Positions 8,592 to 18,137 of a stretch of 55,904 nt of DNA are shown here, piece after piece. A model generated the notes under the pieces. That model did no database searches, was not told where the DNA came from, and saw only the letters and a program-made list of their open reading frames with translations. Within the stretch, counting starts at the first letter, position 1, and the number at the start of each line of letters is the position of its first letter. Source of the DNA: Clostridium sp. cel8 (GTDB lineage Bacteria > Bacillota > Clostridia > Clostridiales > Clostridiaceae); the NCBI RefSeq assembly GCF_014050525.1, contig NZ_JACGAG010000016.1, positions 1-55,904 on the forward strand, read 5' to 3'. The translations under genes were made by a program, and so were the position numbers.

Positions 8592-8658
8592 AAATTATTA
8601 TAGATATAAATTTATTAGATAAAATAATTTATTTTTAAATATGTAGGAGGAATTAAAA

Positions 8659-9870
8659 ATGGGTAGATTAGTAGTTCATAATGATAAAGTAAATCCTGAA
8701 GTTATAAAAGAATTGCTTGATATATGTCCTTTTGGAGCTATGGAGGAGAAAGATGGAAAAATTGAAATAAATGCGGCTTGTAAAATGTGCAAATTGTGTG
8801 TTAAAAAAGGCCCTAAGGGAGTAATGGAATTTGTAGAAGATGAAGTTAAAAAAATAGATAAAAGTCTTTGGAAAGGTGTTGCAGTATATGTAGACCATGT
8901 AGAGGGAAATATTCATCCAGTTACCTATGAGCTTATAGGTAAGGCAAGAGAACTTGCAGGAAAAATAAAACAACCAGTATATGCAGTATTTGTAGGATAC
9001 AATATAAAAGAAAAATCTAAAGAGTTACTTCATTATGGAATAGATGAAGCTTTTGTATATGATTATGAAGAACTAAAGGATTTTAGAATTGAACCATATA
9101 CAGCTGCTATAGAAGATTTTATAAATAAAGTTAAACCTGGAACATTTTTATTTGGAGCAACAACTATTGGAAGATCGCTTGCGCCTAGAGTTGCAGCTAG
9201 ATTTAGAACTGGACTTACAGCTGACTGTACAATACTTGATATGAAAGAAAATACTGACCTTGTTCAAATAAGACCAGCATTTGGTGGTAATATAATGGCA
9301 AGAATATTGAATCCAAATCATAGACCACAACTTGCTACTGTAAGATATAAAGTTATGAATGCACCATCTAGAACAGATGAAACTTCAGGAAAGATAAATA
9401 TAGTACAGATGGACAGAAATAAATTTAAGTCTGGTATAAATGTATTAAAGGTAACTAAAAAAGTAGTTGAAGAAGATATATCTGAAGCTGATATAATAGT
9501 TGCTGCAGGTAGAGGAGTTAAAAATGAAGCCGACATGGCTATGATACATGAACTTGCAGATTTACTTGGAGCTCAAGTAGCTACAACAAGACCACTTATT
9601 GAAGCAGGATGGGCGGATCCTAAAAAACAAATAGGACTAAGCGGAAGAACAGTTAAACCAAAGCTTATAATAACTTGTGGAATATCTGGTTCAGTTCAAT
9701 TTGTAGCTGGTATGAATAATTCTGATACTATAATTGCAATAAATAAAGATCCAAAAGCATCTATATTTAATGTAGCTCACTATGGTATTGTAGGAGATAT
9801 ATATGAAATAATACCTAGAGTTATTGAAAATATAAAAAATGGTTCAGATGTTGAATGTAAAGTGATGTAG
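8659..9870 (+). CDS. etfA: Electron transfer flavoprotein alpha subunit with N-terminal ferredoxin domain (LctC type)
   Basis: At 403 residues it is longer than a plain EtfA because of an N-terminal ferredoxin-like segment. Cys23 (ICPFGA) and the C-x2-C-x2-C cluster at 42-48 can hold one [4Fe-4S] centre. The EtfA core begins near residue 70, and the C-terminal FAD-binding motif is seen in [20 protein letters not shown] (about 328-347). The subunit is cytoplasmic and pairs with EtfB. An extra Fe-S domain is typical of the lactate and caffeyl-CoA type Etf proteins of anaerobes. A good GGAGGAATT precedes the ATG. It is third in line from larA and directly followed by the dehydrogenase. Confidence 0.93.
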   Translation: MGRLVVHNDKVNPEVIKELLDICPFGAMEEKDGKIEINAACKMCKLCVKKGPKGVMEFVEDEVKKIDKSLWKGVAVYVDHVEGNIHPVTYELIGKARELAGKIKQPVYAVFVGYNIKEKSKELLHYGIDEAFVYDYEELKDFRIEPYTAAIEDFINKVKPGTFLFGATTIGRSLAPRVAARFRTGLTADCTILDMKENTDLVQIRPAFGGNIMARILNPNHRPQLATVRYKVMNAPSRTDETSGKINIVQMDRNKFKSGINVLKVTKKVVEEDISEADIIVAAGRGVKNEADMAMIHELADLLGAQVATTRPLIEAGWADPKKQIGLSGRTVKPKLIITCGISGSVQFVAGMNNSDTIIAINKDPKASIFNVAHYGIVGDIYEIIPRVIENIKNGSDVECKVM

Positions 9871-9913
9871 AGTTTCACAAGACAATTTAAAATTTGATTT
9901 TGGAGGGAGAAAT

Positions 9914-11329
9914 ATGGAATTAACATATACTACAAAATATAAAAAATTAGATGAAAATGATGTAAAGTTCTTAGTAGATTTACTTGGAGAAGATAGGGTA
10001 TTTACTGGAGAAGATATAAATGATGATTACAGCCACGACGAATTAGGTGGAGTTAGCAAATATCCAGATGCTATGGTAGAAGTTTTAAGTGCTGAAGAAG
10101 TTTCAAAAATAATGGCATATGCATATAAAAACAACATTCCAGTAGTAGCAAGAGGTTCAGGAACAGGACTTGTTGGATCATCAGTTCCAATGGAAGGCGG
10201 AATAATGATAAATCTAAGTAAGATGAACAATATACTTGAATTAGATGAGGAAAATTTGACACTTACATTAGAACCTGGAGTTTTGCTTATGGATATAGGT
10301 AAATTTGTAGAAGAGCACGATTTATTTTATCCACCAGATCCAGGTGAGAAGTCTGCTACAATAGGAGGAAATGTAAGTACAAATGCAGGTGGAATGAGAG
10401 CTGTTAAATACGGAGTTACAAGGGACTATATAAGAGGACTTGAAGTAGTATTGCCAAATGGTAATATTATAAATGTAGGAGGAAAGGTAGTAAAAAATAG
10501 TTCAGGTTACAGTATAAAAGATTTAATATGCGGTTCTGAGGGAACCCTTGGAATAATAACAAAGATAATATTGAAACTTATTCCACTACCAAAGAAATCA
10601 ATTAGTCTTCTTATACCATTTCCTAATTTGGATAAAGCTATAAGTACAGTACCTAAAATAATAAAATCAAAATCGATACCAACTGCAATAGAGTTTATGC
10701 AAAGAGAAGTTATACTTGCATCAGAAGAATTTTTAGGGAAGAAGTTCCCAGATAACTCTTCAGACGCATACCTTCTTCTTACATTTGATGGCAATAGCAA
10801 AGAACAGATAGAAGAAGATTATGAGAAAGTAGCTGATATATGTCTTAAAGAAGGAGCACTTGATGTGTATATTTCTGATACAGATGAGCGAAAAGAATCA
10901 GTTTGGTCTGCAAGGGGAGCTTTTCTTGAAGCTGTTAAGGCAAGTACTACAGAAATGGATGAGTGTGATGTTGTTGTACCAAGAAACAAGGTTGCAGAGT
11001 TTGTTAAATTTACTATTGAAGCTGAAAAGAAATTTAATATAAGAATAAGAAGCTTTGGACATGCAGGAGATGGAAATATCCATGTATATATTCTAAGGGA
11101 TGATCTTTCAAAAGAAGATTGGGAGAAAAAATTAAATGATGTATTCAATGCATTGTATAAAAAATCTGAAGAACTAGATGGACTTGTTTCTGGTGAACAT
11201 GGTATAGGTTATGCAAAGAAAAAATATATGTTCCATCAATATGGAGATGATTATATACAACTTATGAGAAATATAAAATTGGCTTTTGATCCTAAAAATA
11301 TATTAAATCCTGGAAAGGTATGCGAATAA
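9914..11329 (+). CDS. lctD: FAD-linked lactate dehydrogenase (LctD/GlcD family)
   Basis: This 471-residue flavoprotein oxidises lactate to pyruvate. The FAD-binding-4 domain covers roughly residues 40-220, with the PP-loop [14 protein letters not shown] (about 78-91) and the [20 protein letters not shown] segment near 143-162. The C-terminal FAD-oxidase domain carries HAGDGNIH and the final SGEHGIG motif. It is the last gene of the operon, followed by an intrinsic terminator at 11397. Glycolate oxidase subunit GlcD is the nearest alternative, but linkage to lactate permease, racemase and Etf genes favours lactate. Confidence 0.92.
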   Translation: MELTYTTKYKKLDENDVKFLVDLLGEDRVFTGEDINDDYSHDELGGVSKYPDAMVEVLSAEEVSKIMAYAYKNNIPVVARGSGTGLVGSSVPMEGGIMINLSKMNNILELDEENLTLTLEPGVLLMDIGKFVEEHDLFYPPDPGEKSATIGGNVSTNAGGMRAVKYGVTRDYIRGLEVVLPNGNIINVGGKVVKNSSGYSIKDLICGSEGTLGIITKIILKLIPLPKKSISLLIPFPNLDKAISTVPKIIKSKSIPTAIEFMQREVILASEEFLGKKFPDNSSDAYLLLTFDGNSKEQIEEDYEKVADICLKEGALDVYISDTDERKESVWSARGAFLEAVKASTTEMDECDVVVPRNKVAEFVKFTIEAEKKFNIRIRSFGHAGDGNIHVYILRDDLSKEDWEKKLNDVFNALYKKSEELDGLVSGEHGIGYAKKKYMFHQYGDDYIQLMRNIKLAFDPKNILNPGKVCE

Positions 11330-11396
11330 TATAGTTGAATTAGCTTATATTTTTAATAAAAAATAAATATTTACCTCTAATTAATAATTAAATATT

Positions 11397-11443
11397 AAAA
11401 GAACTCATATAAAATTTTATATGGGTTCTTTTAATTTGTTTTT
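11397..11443 (+). terminator. Terminator of the lactate operon
   Basis: A long hairpin (AAGAACTCATATAAAA pairing with TTTTATATGGGTTCTT, 11399-11430) is followed by a T-rich tract to 11443. It lies 70 bp past the lctD stop. Confidence 0.85.
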
Positions 11444-11552
11444 TGATGATTTGTATTAGAGTAATAATTATATCATATATGGTTAAACTATTCATGAATT
11501 ATTAAGAAAATAAAATTATAATTTATATATTTTTGTAAGGAGGGCAGATTAT

Positions 11553-12029
11553 ATGGCTTCAAATAAAGATTTAAATTCAGAACAAAAAAAGTATCAAGAA
11601 TTTGCAGATGCAAAGGTTCCAAAGAGAAAGGCTTTTAGAAATTGTGTAAGAGCATTTTTAGTAGGTGGTTCTATATGTGTATTTGATCAGGCACTTCAAT
11701 TTATGTTTATAAAGTATTTCAATTTTACAGAGGAAACAGCAGGAAATCCAGCTTCGGCTATACTTATAATAATAGCTACAATTCTTACTGGACTTGGTGT
11801 ATTTGATCATATTGCTCAATGGGCAGGTGCAGGTACTTCAGTTCCAATTACGGGCTTTGCTAATTCTATTGCCTCATCTGCTATAGAACATAGGACGGAG
11901 GGATATGTTCTTGGAGTTGGTGGAAATATGTTTAAGATTGCAGGTTCTGTTATAACATTTGGTGTGTTTTCTGCCTTTGTAGTAGGAATAATTACTATGA
12001 TAATTAAATGGTTAGGAGGCATGATATAA
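11553..12029 (+). CDS. spoVAC: Stage V sporulation protein AC
   Basis: This small inner-membrane protein (158 residues) belongs to the SpoVA channel, which moves dipicolinic acid into the forespore and releases it in germination. In Bacillus SpoVAC acts as a mechanosensitive channel. Four hydrophobic segments and the SpoVAC/SpoVAEB signature WAGAGTSVPITGFANSIASS (about 89-108) are visible. It follows a good AAGGAGGGC site. It is the first of a compact spoVAC-D-E set, the usual clostridial arrangement. A forespore sigma-G promoter is expected upstream, but I could not identify one with confidence. Confidence 0.93.
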   Translation: MASNKDLNSEQKKYQEFADAKVPKRKAFRNCVRAFLVGGSICVFDQALQFMFIKYFNFTEETAGNPASAILIIIATILTGLGVFDHIAQWAGAGTSVPITGFANSIASSAIEHRTEGYVLGVGGNMFKIAGSVITFGVFSAFVVGIITMIIKWLGGMI

Positions 12030-12030
12030 A

Positions 12031-13032
12031 ATGCTTGTTGGAAGACAATCTTTAATTTTTAAATCAAAGCCCGTTATAATATCACATGCAGCTGTAGGTG
12101 GGCCTTTTGAAGGAAAGGGAGCTATATCAGATGACTTTGACAAAATTTTTGAGGATATATGGCTTGGGCAGAATAGTTTTGAAAAGGCTGAAGAAAAGCT
12201 TTTAGAAGAGGCGAGTAATTTAGCTATAAACAAATCAAAATTGAACAAGGAAGATATAAACTTTTTTATAAGCGGTGACTTAATGAATCAGATAACAACT
12301 AGTTGCTTTGCTGCTAGAGCTCTTGCAATCCCATTTTTAGGTATATTTGGTGCTTGTTCAAGTTCCATGGAGGGGTTGACACTTGCATCTTTACTTATAG
12401 ATAGTGGTTCAGCAAATTATGTTCTTACAGGAACAGCAAGTCATAATGCTGCAGCAGAAAAACAATTTAGATATCCAACAGAATATGGTAGCCAAAAACC
12501 ACCTACTGCACAGTGGACTGTAACAGGTTCAGGTGCAGTAATACTTGGGAAGCATGGAGATGGTCCTAAGATAACTGCAGCAACTGTAGGAAAGGCAATT
12601 GATATGGGAATATCTGATCCATTTAATATGGGGGAAGCTATGGCAAAAGCAGCGGTAGATACAATTGAAACGCACTTTAAAGAGTTAAATAGAGATCCTT
12701 CATATTATGATATTGTTGCAACAGGTGACTTGGGAAAGATAGGTCATAAAATTTCAGAGGAACTTCTAAAAAAAGATGGCTTTGAGTTTAAACCAGGAGT
12801 TTTTAATGACTGTGGAATGATAATATATAATGATGATCAACCTGTGTTTTCAGGTGGAAGTGGTTGTGGATGTTCTGCAGTAGCTACCTATGGTCACTTT
12901 TTAAAGGAAATGGAGAAAAATAAAATAAATAAAATGCTTATAGTTGCAACGGGTGCATTAATGTCTCCAATGTCATATCAACAAAAGGAGAGTATACCTA
13001 GTATTGCCTGTGCTGTTTCAATAGAAAAATAA
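12031..13032 (+). CDS. spoVAD: Stage V sporulation protein AD
   Basis: SpoVAD is a peripheral inner-membrane protein with a thiolase-like fold that binds dipicolinic acid in the SpoVA complex. This copy has the usual length (333 residues) and typical segments such as ISHAAVGGPFEGKGAISDDF (18-37), FGACSSSMEGLTLAS around 109-123 and GSGCGCSAVATYGHFLKEM near 276-294. It starts at ATG 12031, one base after the spoVAC stop, with AGGAGG inside spoVAC. Confidence 0.94.
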   Translation: MLVGRQSLIFKSKPVIISHAAVGGPFEGKGAISDDFDKIFEDIWLGQNSFEKAEEKLLEEASNLAINKSKLNKEDINFFISGDLMNQITTSCFAARALAIPFLGIFGACSSSMEGLTLASLLIDSGSANYVLTGTASHNAAAEKQFRYPTEYGSQKPPTAQWTVTGSGAVILGKHGDGPKITAATVGKAIDMGISDPFNMGEAMAKAAVDTIETHFKELNRDPSYYDIVATGDLGKIGHKISEELLKKDGFEFKPGVFNDCGMIIYNDDQPVFSGGSGCGCSAVATYGHFLKEMEKNKINKMLIVATGALMSPMSYQQKESIPSIACAVSIEK

Positions 13033-13079
13033 GATTACTTATATTTTAATATATTAATTGTAAAAGAAGGTGTATTTGT

Positions 13080-13433
13080 TTGGAAAAGTTTATTTGGGCC
13101 TTTTTAGTAGGAGGAGGAATATGCGTTCTAGGACAGATAATGATGGATATTTTCAAATTGACTCCAGCTCATACTATGACAACTTTTGTAGTTACAGGAG
13201 CTATACTTGGAGGGCTAGGCTTATATGAACCTCTTATAAAATTTGCTGGTGCTGGTGCATCAGTTCCAATAAGTAGTTTTGGAAATGCACTTGTAAAAGG
13301 TGCACTTATGGAAGCTGATAAATATGGAATAATAGGGGTGCTTACAGGAACTTTTGAAGTGACTAGTGCAGGTATATCAGCAGCTATAATTTTTGGATTT
13401 ATAGCATCTCTTATATTTAAACCAAAGGGGTAG
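13080..13433 (+). CDS. spoVAE: Stage V sporulation protein AE
   Basis: This 117-residue membrane protein completes the SpoVAC-D-E core of the dipicolinate channel. It shares the [20 protein letters not shown]-type signature with SpoVAC and has three to four hydrophobic segments. The start is TTG at 13080, supported by AGAAGG at 13065-13070; no better in-frame start is present. It is the last spoVA gene. The next transcript (trp) begins from its own promoter about 50 bp downstream, and no terminator separates them. Confidence 0.92.
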   Translation: MEKFIWAFLVGGGICVLGQIMMDIFKLTPAHTMTTFVVTGAILGGLGLYEPLIKFAGAGASVPISSFGNALVKGALMEADKYGIIGVLTGTFEVTSAGISAAIIFGFIASLIFKPKG

Positions 13434-13481
13434 TAAATATAAGTTTTATTTACATTAAATAATAAAATATCCAAATTACTA

Positions 13482-13510
13482 TTGACAAATTTAATAAATG
13501 GATTTAAAAT
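13482..13510 (+). promoter_or_regulatory. Promoter of the trp operon
   Basis: TTGACA (13482-13487), a 17-bp spacer and TAAAAT (13505-13510) form a strong sigma-A type promoter. The start near 13517 would give a T-box leader of about 380 nt. Confidence 0.8.
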
Positions 13511-13754
13511 TAAAAACAACAAGTTAAGGAAATCAAATTCTAAGAGCAGAAGTAGTAGGTATTGTAATCGGGTTAAAGAGAGTCTGGGGTGGTGGAATCC
13601 AGATACTTTGATTGATATTGAATGGATCTGTGAGAAGCAAGGTGAATTATAGTAGCTGTAGCCGGGATGTCTGCCGTTAAAAAAGACAGAGTATCGAGAA
13701 TTTTCTCCGTACTTTTAAAGTGAATTTTATTATTTAGGTGGCTTAGAAAGTAGC

Positions 13755-13787
13755 GCATTTCTTCCTAAAAAGAAGAAATGCTTTTTT
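13755..13787 (+). other. Terminator-like hairpin inside the T-box leader
   Basis: GCATTTCTTC (13755-13764) pairs perfectly with GAAGAAATGC (13772-13781) over a 7-nt loop and is followed by six T. By position it is stem III of the T-box, but it also has every feature of an intrinsic terminator. Confidence 0.75.
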
Positions 13788-13830
13788 AATCTAAATATAA
13801 AATTAACATGGGTGGTACCGCGAAGTTATA

Positions 13831-13872
13831 CATTTCGTCCCATTTAGGGATGAGGTGTTTTTTATTTTACAT
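13831..13872 (+). terminator. T-box regulated terminator before trpE
   Basis: CATTTCGTCCC pairs with GGGATGAGGTG (with G-T wobbles) across a short ATTTA loop and is followed by TTTTTTATTTT. It is mutually exclusive with the antiterminator formed by the T-box sequence. Confidence 0.88.
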
Positions 13873-13897
13873 AAAAATATTAGGGAGGATAAAATAT

Positions 13898-15325
13898 ATG
13901 AATTTGGATGAAAATAAGTTTAGACAGCTTAAAGGCAAAAATGTAATTTTCCCAGTAACTTATGAAATAAATGGAGATGAAATTACACCTATAAATATAT
14001 TTTATAATTTAGAATGTGAAAATAAAGTAATACTTGAAAGTGCTAAGTTTGAAATGGAAAAGGGAAGATATTCTTTTATAGCATCAAATCCATATATGAA
14101 AGTGAAGAGTTTTAAAAATCATATATATGTAGAAAGTAAAGATTCAAGTTATAGCAAAGAGGGAAAGATCATTGATTTTATAAAAGATTTTATGAATATA
14201 AATTATAGTAATGATATGTTGAAGATACCTTTTTCAGGAGGTGCTATTGGATATGCCGGGTATGATGTAATAAAACAATATGAAAGAATAAGTGATGAAA
14301 ATACAGATGAGTTAAATATACCAGAAGCTTATTTTATGTTTTACAAAAGTTTTATATGTTATGACCATGTAAAGCAGAATATAATGCTAGTCTATAATGT
14401 GTTTCCAAATGAGAATATGGATTATGAAGGTGTTTTAAGTTATCTTAAAGATCTAGGAAAACAGATAGCTAATAAATCAAGTATTCACAATATTCCTAAT
14501 TATTCTACAACAAAAGAGTTTTCTTCAAATTATAGTAAAGATGAATTTTGTAAAAATGTAGATAAGGTTAAAGAGTATATAAAAAAAGGCGATATATTTC
14601 AAACTGTTATATCACAGAGAATTAAATGCAAAACTGAGTTGAAAGCTTTTGATATATATAGAAAACTTAGATCTGAAAATCCATCTCCCTATCTTTTTTA
14701 TATAGATTTTGAAAATTTCCAAGTTATAGGTTCATCTCCTGAAAGACTTGTAAGTGTACATGGAGATATTGTTAGTACAAATCCAATAGCAGGTACTAGA
14801 AGAAGGGGAAAAACTGAAGAAGAAGATAAAAAACTTGAAAAAGAGCTTTTAAGTGATGAAAAAGAAAGAGCGGAACATGTTATGCTTTTAGATCTTGGAA
14901 GAAATGACATTGGGAGAGTTAGCGAATTTGGAAGTGTTAAAGTTACAAAATTTATGGAAGTGCAAAAGTATTCTCATATTATGCATTTAGTATCTCAGGT
15001 GTCGGGAAAGTTGAAAAAAAATGTATCTAGCTTTGACGCATTTGTGTCATGTTTGCCTGCAGGTACAGTATCAGGGGCACCTAAAATAAGGGCAATGGAG
15101 ATTATAGATGAAATTGAAAATCGAAAAAGGATTTTGTATGCAGGTGCAGTAGGGTATTTTTCATACAGCGGTGATATGGATACATGTATTGCAATAAGGA
15201 CAATTGTTCTTAAAGATAGTTATGCTTATATGCAAGCAGGAGGAGGTATAGTATATGATTCTGTTCCAGAACTTGAGTATGAGGAATCTTTAAATAAGGC
15301 AAAAGTACTTATGGAGGTGATATAA
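13898..15325 (+). CDS. trpE: Anthranilate synthase component I
   Basis: TrpE makes anthranilate from chorismate, with ammonia from TrpG. It is 475 residues long, starting at ATG 13898 behind TAGGGAGGAT; the open frame reaches further upstream but only through the T-box terminator, so that extension is rejected. ILES (45-48) corresponds to the LLES tryptophan feedback motif. The chorismate-binding domain carries GDIFQTVISQRI, NPIAGTRRRG and the final LPAGTVSGAPK and GGGIVYDS motifs. The gene is complete: its last 201 bp are inside the first copy of a 393-bp tandem duplication, but its own stop codon is intact. Confidence 0.96.
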   Translation: MNLDENKFRQLKGKNVIFPVTYEINGDEITPINIFYNLECENKVILESAKFEMEKGRYSFIASNPYMKVKSFKNHIYVESKDSSYSKEGKIIDFIKDFMNINYSNDMLKIPFSGGAIGYAGYDVIKQYERISDENTDELNIPEAYFMFYKSFICYDHVKQNIMLVYNVFPNENMDYEGVLSYLKDLGKQIANKSSIHNIPNYSTTKEFSSNYSKDEFCKNVDKVKEYIKKGDIFQTVISQRIKCKTELKAFDIYRKLRSENPSPYLFYIDFENFQVIGSSPERLVSVHGDIVSTNPIAGTRRRGKTEEEDKKLEKELLSDEKERAEHVMLLDLGRNDIGRVSEFGSVKVTKFMEVQKYSHIMHLVSQVSGKLKKNVSSFDAFVSCLPAGTVSGAPKIRAMEIIDEIENRKRILYAGAVGYFSYSGDMDTCIAIRTIVLKDSYAYMQAGGGIVYDSVPELEYEESLNKAKVLMEVI

Positions 15326-15326
15326 G

Positions 15327-15545
15327 TTGATATTAATGATAGATAACTATGATTCATTTACCTATAACTTATACCAGTATATAGGAGAGATTTATAGAGA
15401 TATAAAGGTAGTTAGAAATGACAGCATTACAATTGAGGACATAGGAAAAATTAAGAATCTCCAAGGAATAGTAATATCTCCAGGACCAGGAATACCTGAA
15501 AATTCTGGAATATGCATAAAAGGATTTTGTATGCAGGTGCAGTAG
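15327..15545 (+). pseudogene. Truncated trpG copy created by the duplication
   Basis: This frame has the first 64 residues of TrpG (starting TTG, with the duplicated GGAGGTGAT site) and then eight aberrant residues, KGFCMQVQ, where it crosses into the duplicated trpE tail. It stops before the nucleophile Cys80 and the HPES motif, so it cannot hydrolyse glutamine. It keeps its translation signals and may be made as a 72-residue fragment. Confidence 0.9.
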
Positions 15546-15718
15546 GGTATTTTTCATACAGCGGTGATATGGATACATGTATTGCAATAAGGACAATTGT
15601 TCTTAAAGATAGTTATGCTTATATGCAAGCAGGAGGAGGTATAGTATATGATTCTGTTCCAGAACTTGAGTATGAGGAATCTTTAAATAAGGCAAAAGTA
15701 CTTATGGAGGTGATATAA
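15518..15718 (+). pseudogene. Duplicated trpE C-terminal tail
   Basis: This is a second copy of the last 66 codons of trpE, beginning [16 protein letters not shown] and ending with the true trpE stop. It overlaps the end of the truncated trpG in another frame. An ATG at 15512 could open it, but no ribosome binding site is near. It still carries the GGAGGTGAT that serves the intact trpG. Confidence 0.88.
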
Positions 15719-15719
15719 G

Positions 15720-16301
15720 TTGATATTAATGATAGATAACTATGATTCATTTACCTATAACTTATACCAGTATATAGGAGAGATTTATAGAGATATAAAG
15801 GTAGTTAGAAATGACAGCATTACAATTGAGGACATAGGAAAAATTAAGAATCTCCAAGGAATAGTAATATCTCCAGGACCAGGAATACCTGAAAATTCTG
15901 GAATATGCATAGATGTTGTGAAAGAGTATGGAAAGCATATACCTATTTTAGGAATATGCCTTGGACATCAAGCTATAGCTAAAGCATTTGGCGGAAATGT
16001 TGTAAGGGCAAAAGAGATAAAACATGGTAAAACTTCTATGGTAAGTCATGTAGATGATAAACTATTCAAAAATATAAAGACACCAATTAGGGCTATGAGA
16101 TATCATTCCCTTGTAGTGGAAGAAAATTCTGTTTTATCAGAATTTACTAAAATTGCTGAAAGTGATGATGGGGTTCTCATGGGTATTAATCATAAAAAGT
16201 ACCCAATATATGGACTTCAATTTCATCCCGAATCAATATTAACTGAATGTGGACATGATATAATAAAAAATTTTTTACAGGAGGTATGTTATGTTAGTTA
16301 A
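15720..16301 (+). CDS. trpG: Anthranilate synthase component II (glutamine amidotransferase)
   Basis: This complete 193-residue class I glutamine amidotransferase supplies ammonia to TrpE. Catalytic Cys80 lies in GICLGHQA, and the His-Glu pair in QFHPES near the C-terminus; the oxyanion motif SPGPG is at 51-55. The TTG start follows GGAGGTGATATAAG, which sits in the duplicated trpE tail. It overlaps trpD by 11 bp. It is the only catalytically complete copy of the two trpG reading frames. Some relatives use this subunit for both anthranilate and aminodeoxychorismate synthesis; nothing here decides that. Confidence 0.95.
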   Translation: MILMIDNYDSFTYNLYQYIGEIYRDIKVVRNDSITIEDIGKIKNLQGIVISPGPGIPENSGICIDVVKEYGKHIPILGICLGHQAIAKAFGGNVVRAKEIKHGKTSMVSHVDDKLFKNIKTPIRAMRYHSLVVEENSVLSEFTKIAESDDGVLMGINHKKYPIYGLQFHPESILTECGHDIIKNFLQEVCYVS

Positions 16302-17310
16302 TGCTATAAAAAAAGTTGTATCTGGAGAGGATCTTTCTGAGTTAGAATCAGAAAGTGCAATGAACAGTATAATGTCTGGAAAGGAGAAAGAAGCAGTAGT
16401 TGCTGGATTTCTAATGGCCTTAAAGATGAAAGGAGAGTCTATTTCTGAAATAACAGGGTGTGCTAAAGCTATGAAAAAAATGGCAGTACCTGTGAAATTA
16501 AAGAGTAATTATGTTATTGATACATGTGGAACAGGTGGCGATGGAGGAAGAACATTTAATATTTCTACTGCAGCAGCTATTGTTGCAGCGTCAGGTGGAG
16601 TAAAGGTTGCAAAACATGGAAATAAAGCAGTATCTAGTAAAAGTGGAAGTGCAGATGTATTAAATGAACTTGGAATAAATATAGACCTTGATAAAGATAA
16701 AGTAGAAGATAGTATTGATACTTTAGGAATGGGATTTTTATTTGCACCTATTTATCATAAAGCTATGAAAAATGTGGCAGCTGTAAGAAGAGAACTTGGA
16801 GTTAGGACTATATTTAATATACTTGGACCACTTACAAATCCTGCAAATGTAAAAGGACAAGTTTTTGGAATATATAAAAAAGAATTAACGGAACCTATAG
16901 CAAATACACTTTTAAATTTAGGTTGTGAACATGCATTAGTTGTACATGGTGAGGATGGACTTGATGAAATTACTACAACAGGGACTACATACATTAGTGA
17001 ATTAAAAAATGGAAAAGTAAAAAATTATTCTATAAGTCCTGAGGATTTTGGAATTAAGATTTCTTCTAGTGAAGATATTAAAGGCGGAACATCAGAGTAT
17101 AATGCATCTATAATACTTGATATATTGAAGGGGGAAAAAGGAGCTAAAAGGGATATTGTAGTGTTAAATAGTGGAGCTTCACTATATGTTGGGAAAAAGG
17201 CAGATAGTATTAGTGAAGGTGTTTCTATTGCAGAGAAGCTAATTGATTCAGGTAAGGCTTATGATAAGCTATGTGAACTTTTAAATTATAGCAATAAGTT
17301 TTCAAACTAG
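16291..17310 (+). CDS. trpD: Anthranilate phosphoribosyltransferase
   Basis: TrpD joins anthranilate to PRPP. The 339-residue protein has the phosphate-binding GTGGD motif in [10 protein letters not shown] (about 75-84), [20 protein letters not shown] (around 109-128) and the DE metal-binding pair in GLDEI near 222-226. ATG 16291 follows GGAGGTATGTT and lies inside the end of trpG, so translation is coupled. Pathway order E-G-D-C-F-B-A is kept. Confidence 0.95.
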   Translation: MLVNAIKKVVSGEDLSELESESAMNSIMSGKEKEAVVAGFLMALKMKGESISEITGCAKAMKKMAVPVKLKSNYVIDTCGTGGDGGRTFNISTAAAIVAASGGVKVAKHGNKAVSSKSGSADVLNELGINIDLDKDKVEDSIDTLGMGFLFAPIYHKAMKNVAAVRRELGVRTIFNILGPLTNPANVKGQVFGIYKKELTEPIANTLLNLGCEHALVVHGEDGLDEITTTGTTYISELKNGKVKNYSISPEDFGIKISSSEDIKGGTSEYNASIILDILKGEKGAKRDIVVLNSGASLYVGKKADSISEGVSIAEKLIDSGKAYDKLCELLNYSNKFSN

Positions 17311-17329
17311 CTTTTAGGAGGTATAGAAG

Positions 17330-18118
17330 TTGATATTAGATGAAATAGTTTCTTCAAAAAAGAATGCACTTGAGCTTAAAAAGCAAAAGTATACAATTGA
17401 CAGCATTGTAAATGAATTGAGTAGAAAAAATACAGATGCTTATAAAAGAAATTTTAAAGAGGCACTTTTAAAGGAAGGATTATCGGTTATAGGGGAAATT
17501 AAAAAAGCATCACCATCTAAAGGAGTTATAGTTTCAAAGTTTGATCCAGCAATTATAGCTGAAATGTATGAAAAAATTGATGTAGATGCTATATCTGTAC
17601 TTACAGAGCAGAACTATTTTAAGGGAAAAGATGAATATATAGGATTGGTTAAAAATATAGTTTCTAAACCTGTACTTAGAAAGGATTTTATAGTAGATGA
17701 GTATCAGATATATGAGTCTAAACTAATAGGAGCAGATGCAATACTCTTAATAGTAAGAATTTTAGGAAAAAACTTAAAAAAATTTTACAAACTTGCCTAT
17801 AGTTTAGGAATGCAATGCATTGTTGAAGTACACAATAGTGAGGAATTAGATGAAGCTCTTAACGCAGGTGTTGAAATAATAGGAATAAACAATAGAAATT
17901 TAGAAAATTTTACTATAAATTTGGAAACTACGGCAAAGTTAATAAAGTATATACCTAGGGATACTGTAATTATATCTGAAAGCGGTATAAACAGTAAAAA
18001 TGACTTTAAATATATAAGAGATCTTGATATAAACGCGGTGTTAATTGGAGAAGGTTTTATGAGAAAAGTAGATGACATTAATAATATGAAAAAATTTCTA
18101 TATGATATAAAATATTGA
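17330..18118 (+). CDS. trpC: Indole-3-glycerol-phosphate synthase
   Basis: This cytoplasmic TIM-barrel enzyme closes the indole ring. In 262 residues it shows the standard signatures GEIKKASPSKG (with catalytic Lys), SVLTEQNYFKG, LRKDFIVDEYQI, EVHNSEE, GINNRNL and ISESGI. It starts with TTG at 17330 behind TAGGAGGTATAG. It is monofunctional: the isomerase is the separate gene trpF next door. Confidence 0.95.
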   Translation: MILDEIVSSKKNALELKKQKYTIDSIVNELSRKNTDAYKRNFKEALLKEGLSVIGEIKKASPSKGVIVSKFDPAIIAEMYEKIDVDAISVLTEQNYFKGKDEYIGLVKNIVSKPVLRKDFIVDEYQIYESKLIGADAILLIVRILGKNLKKFYKLAYSLGMQCIVEVHNSEELDEALNAGVEIIGINNRNLENFTINLETTAKLIKYIPRDTVIISESGINSKNDFKYIRDLDINAVLIGEGFMRKVDDINNMKKFLYDIKY

Positions 18119-18137
18119 AATTAGAGGTGAACCTACA

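Larger units (their letters stand above)
13540..13872 (+). promoter_or_regulatory. T-box leader for tRNA-Trp
   Basis: Stem I features begin near 13540. The apical GGTGGTGGAATCC segment lies at 13587-13600, and the specifier loop reads GAA-TGG-A with UGG at 13623-13625, the tryptophan codon. The universal T-box sequence AACATGGGTGGTACCGCG is at 13805-13822, followed by the terminator that competes with it. Uncharged tRNA-Trp should stabilise the antiterminator and allow readthrough into trpE. The specifier was chosen by alignment with known T-box layout, and it agrees with the trp genes downstream. Confidence 0.95.
15125..15910 (+). repeat. Perfect 393-bp tandem duplication across the trpE/trpG junction
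   Basis: The unit 15125-15517 (trpE 3' end plus trpG 5' end) is repeated at 15518-15910 with no difference I could find by eye. The two copies abut, and the breakpoint has only a single shared base, so no flanking homology drove it. The perfect identity suggests a recent event, or an assembly error. The result is trpE - truncated trpG - trpE tail - full trpG. Confidence 0.95.

Noticed and set aside
11450-11520. A sigma-G promoter before spoVAC.
   Set aside because: CATATAT and GTATT-like elements occur but the spacing (16 bp) does not fit the usual 17-18 bp pattern well enough to claim it.
13820-13832. GCGAAGTTATA in the T-box region matches the right arm of the lox-like site.
   Set aside because: It belongs to the conserved T-box/terminator region and has no inverted partner, so the match is coincidence.
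13808-13897. A 30-residue N-terminal extension of TrpE.
   Set aside because: It would be translated from the T-box and terminator hairpin and has no ribosome binding site; ATG 13898 has a strong one.
15125-15910. A CRISPR or IS-derived repeat in the trp operon.
   Set aside because: The repeated unit is ordinary trpE/trpG coding sequence in two abutting copies, with no terminal inverted repeats or transposase.
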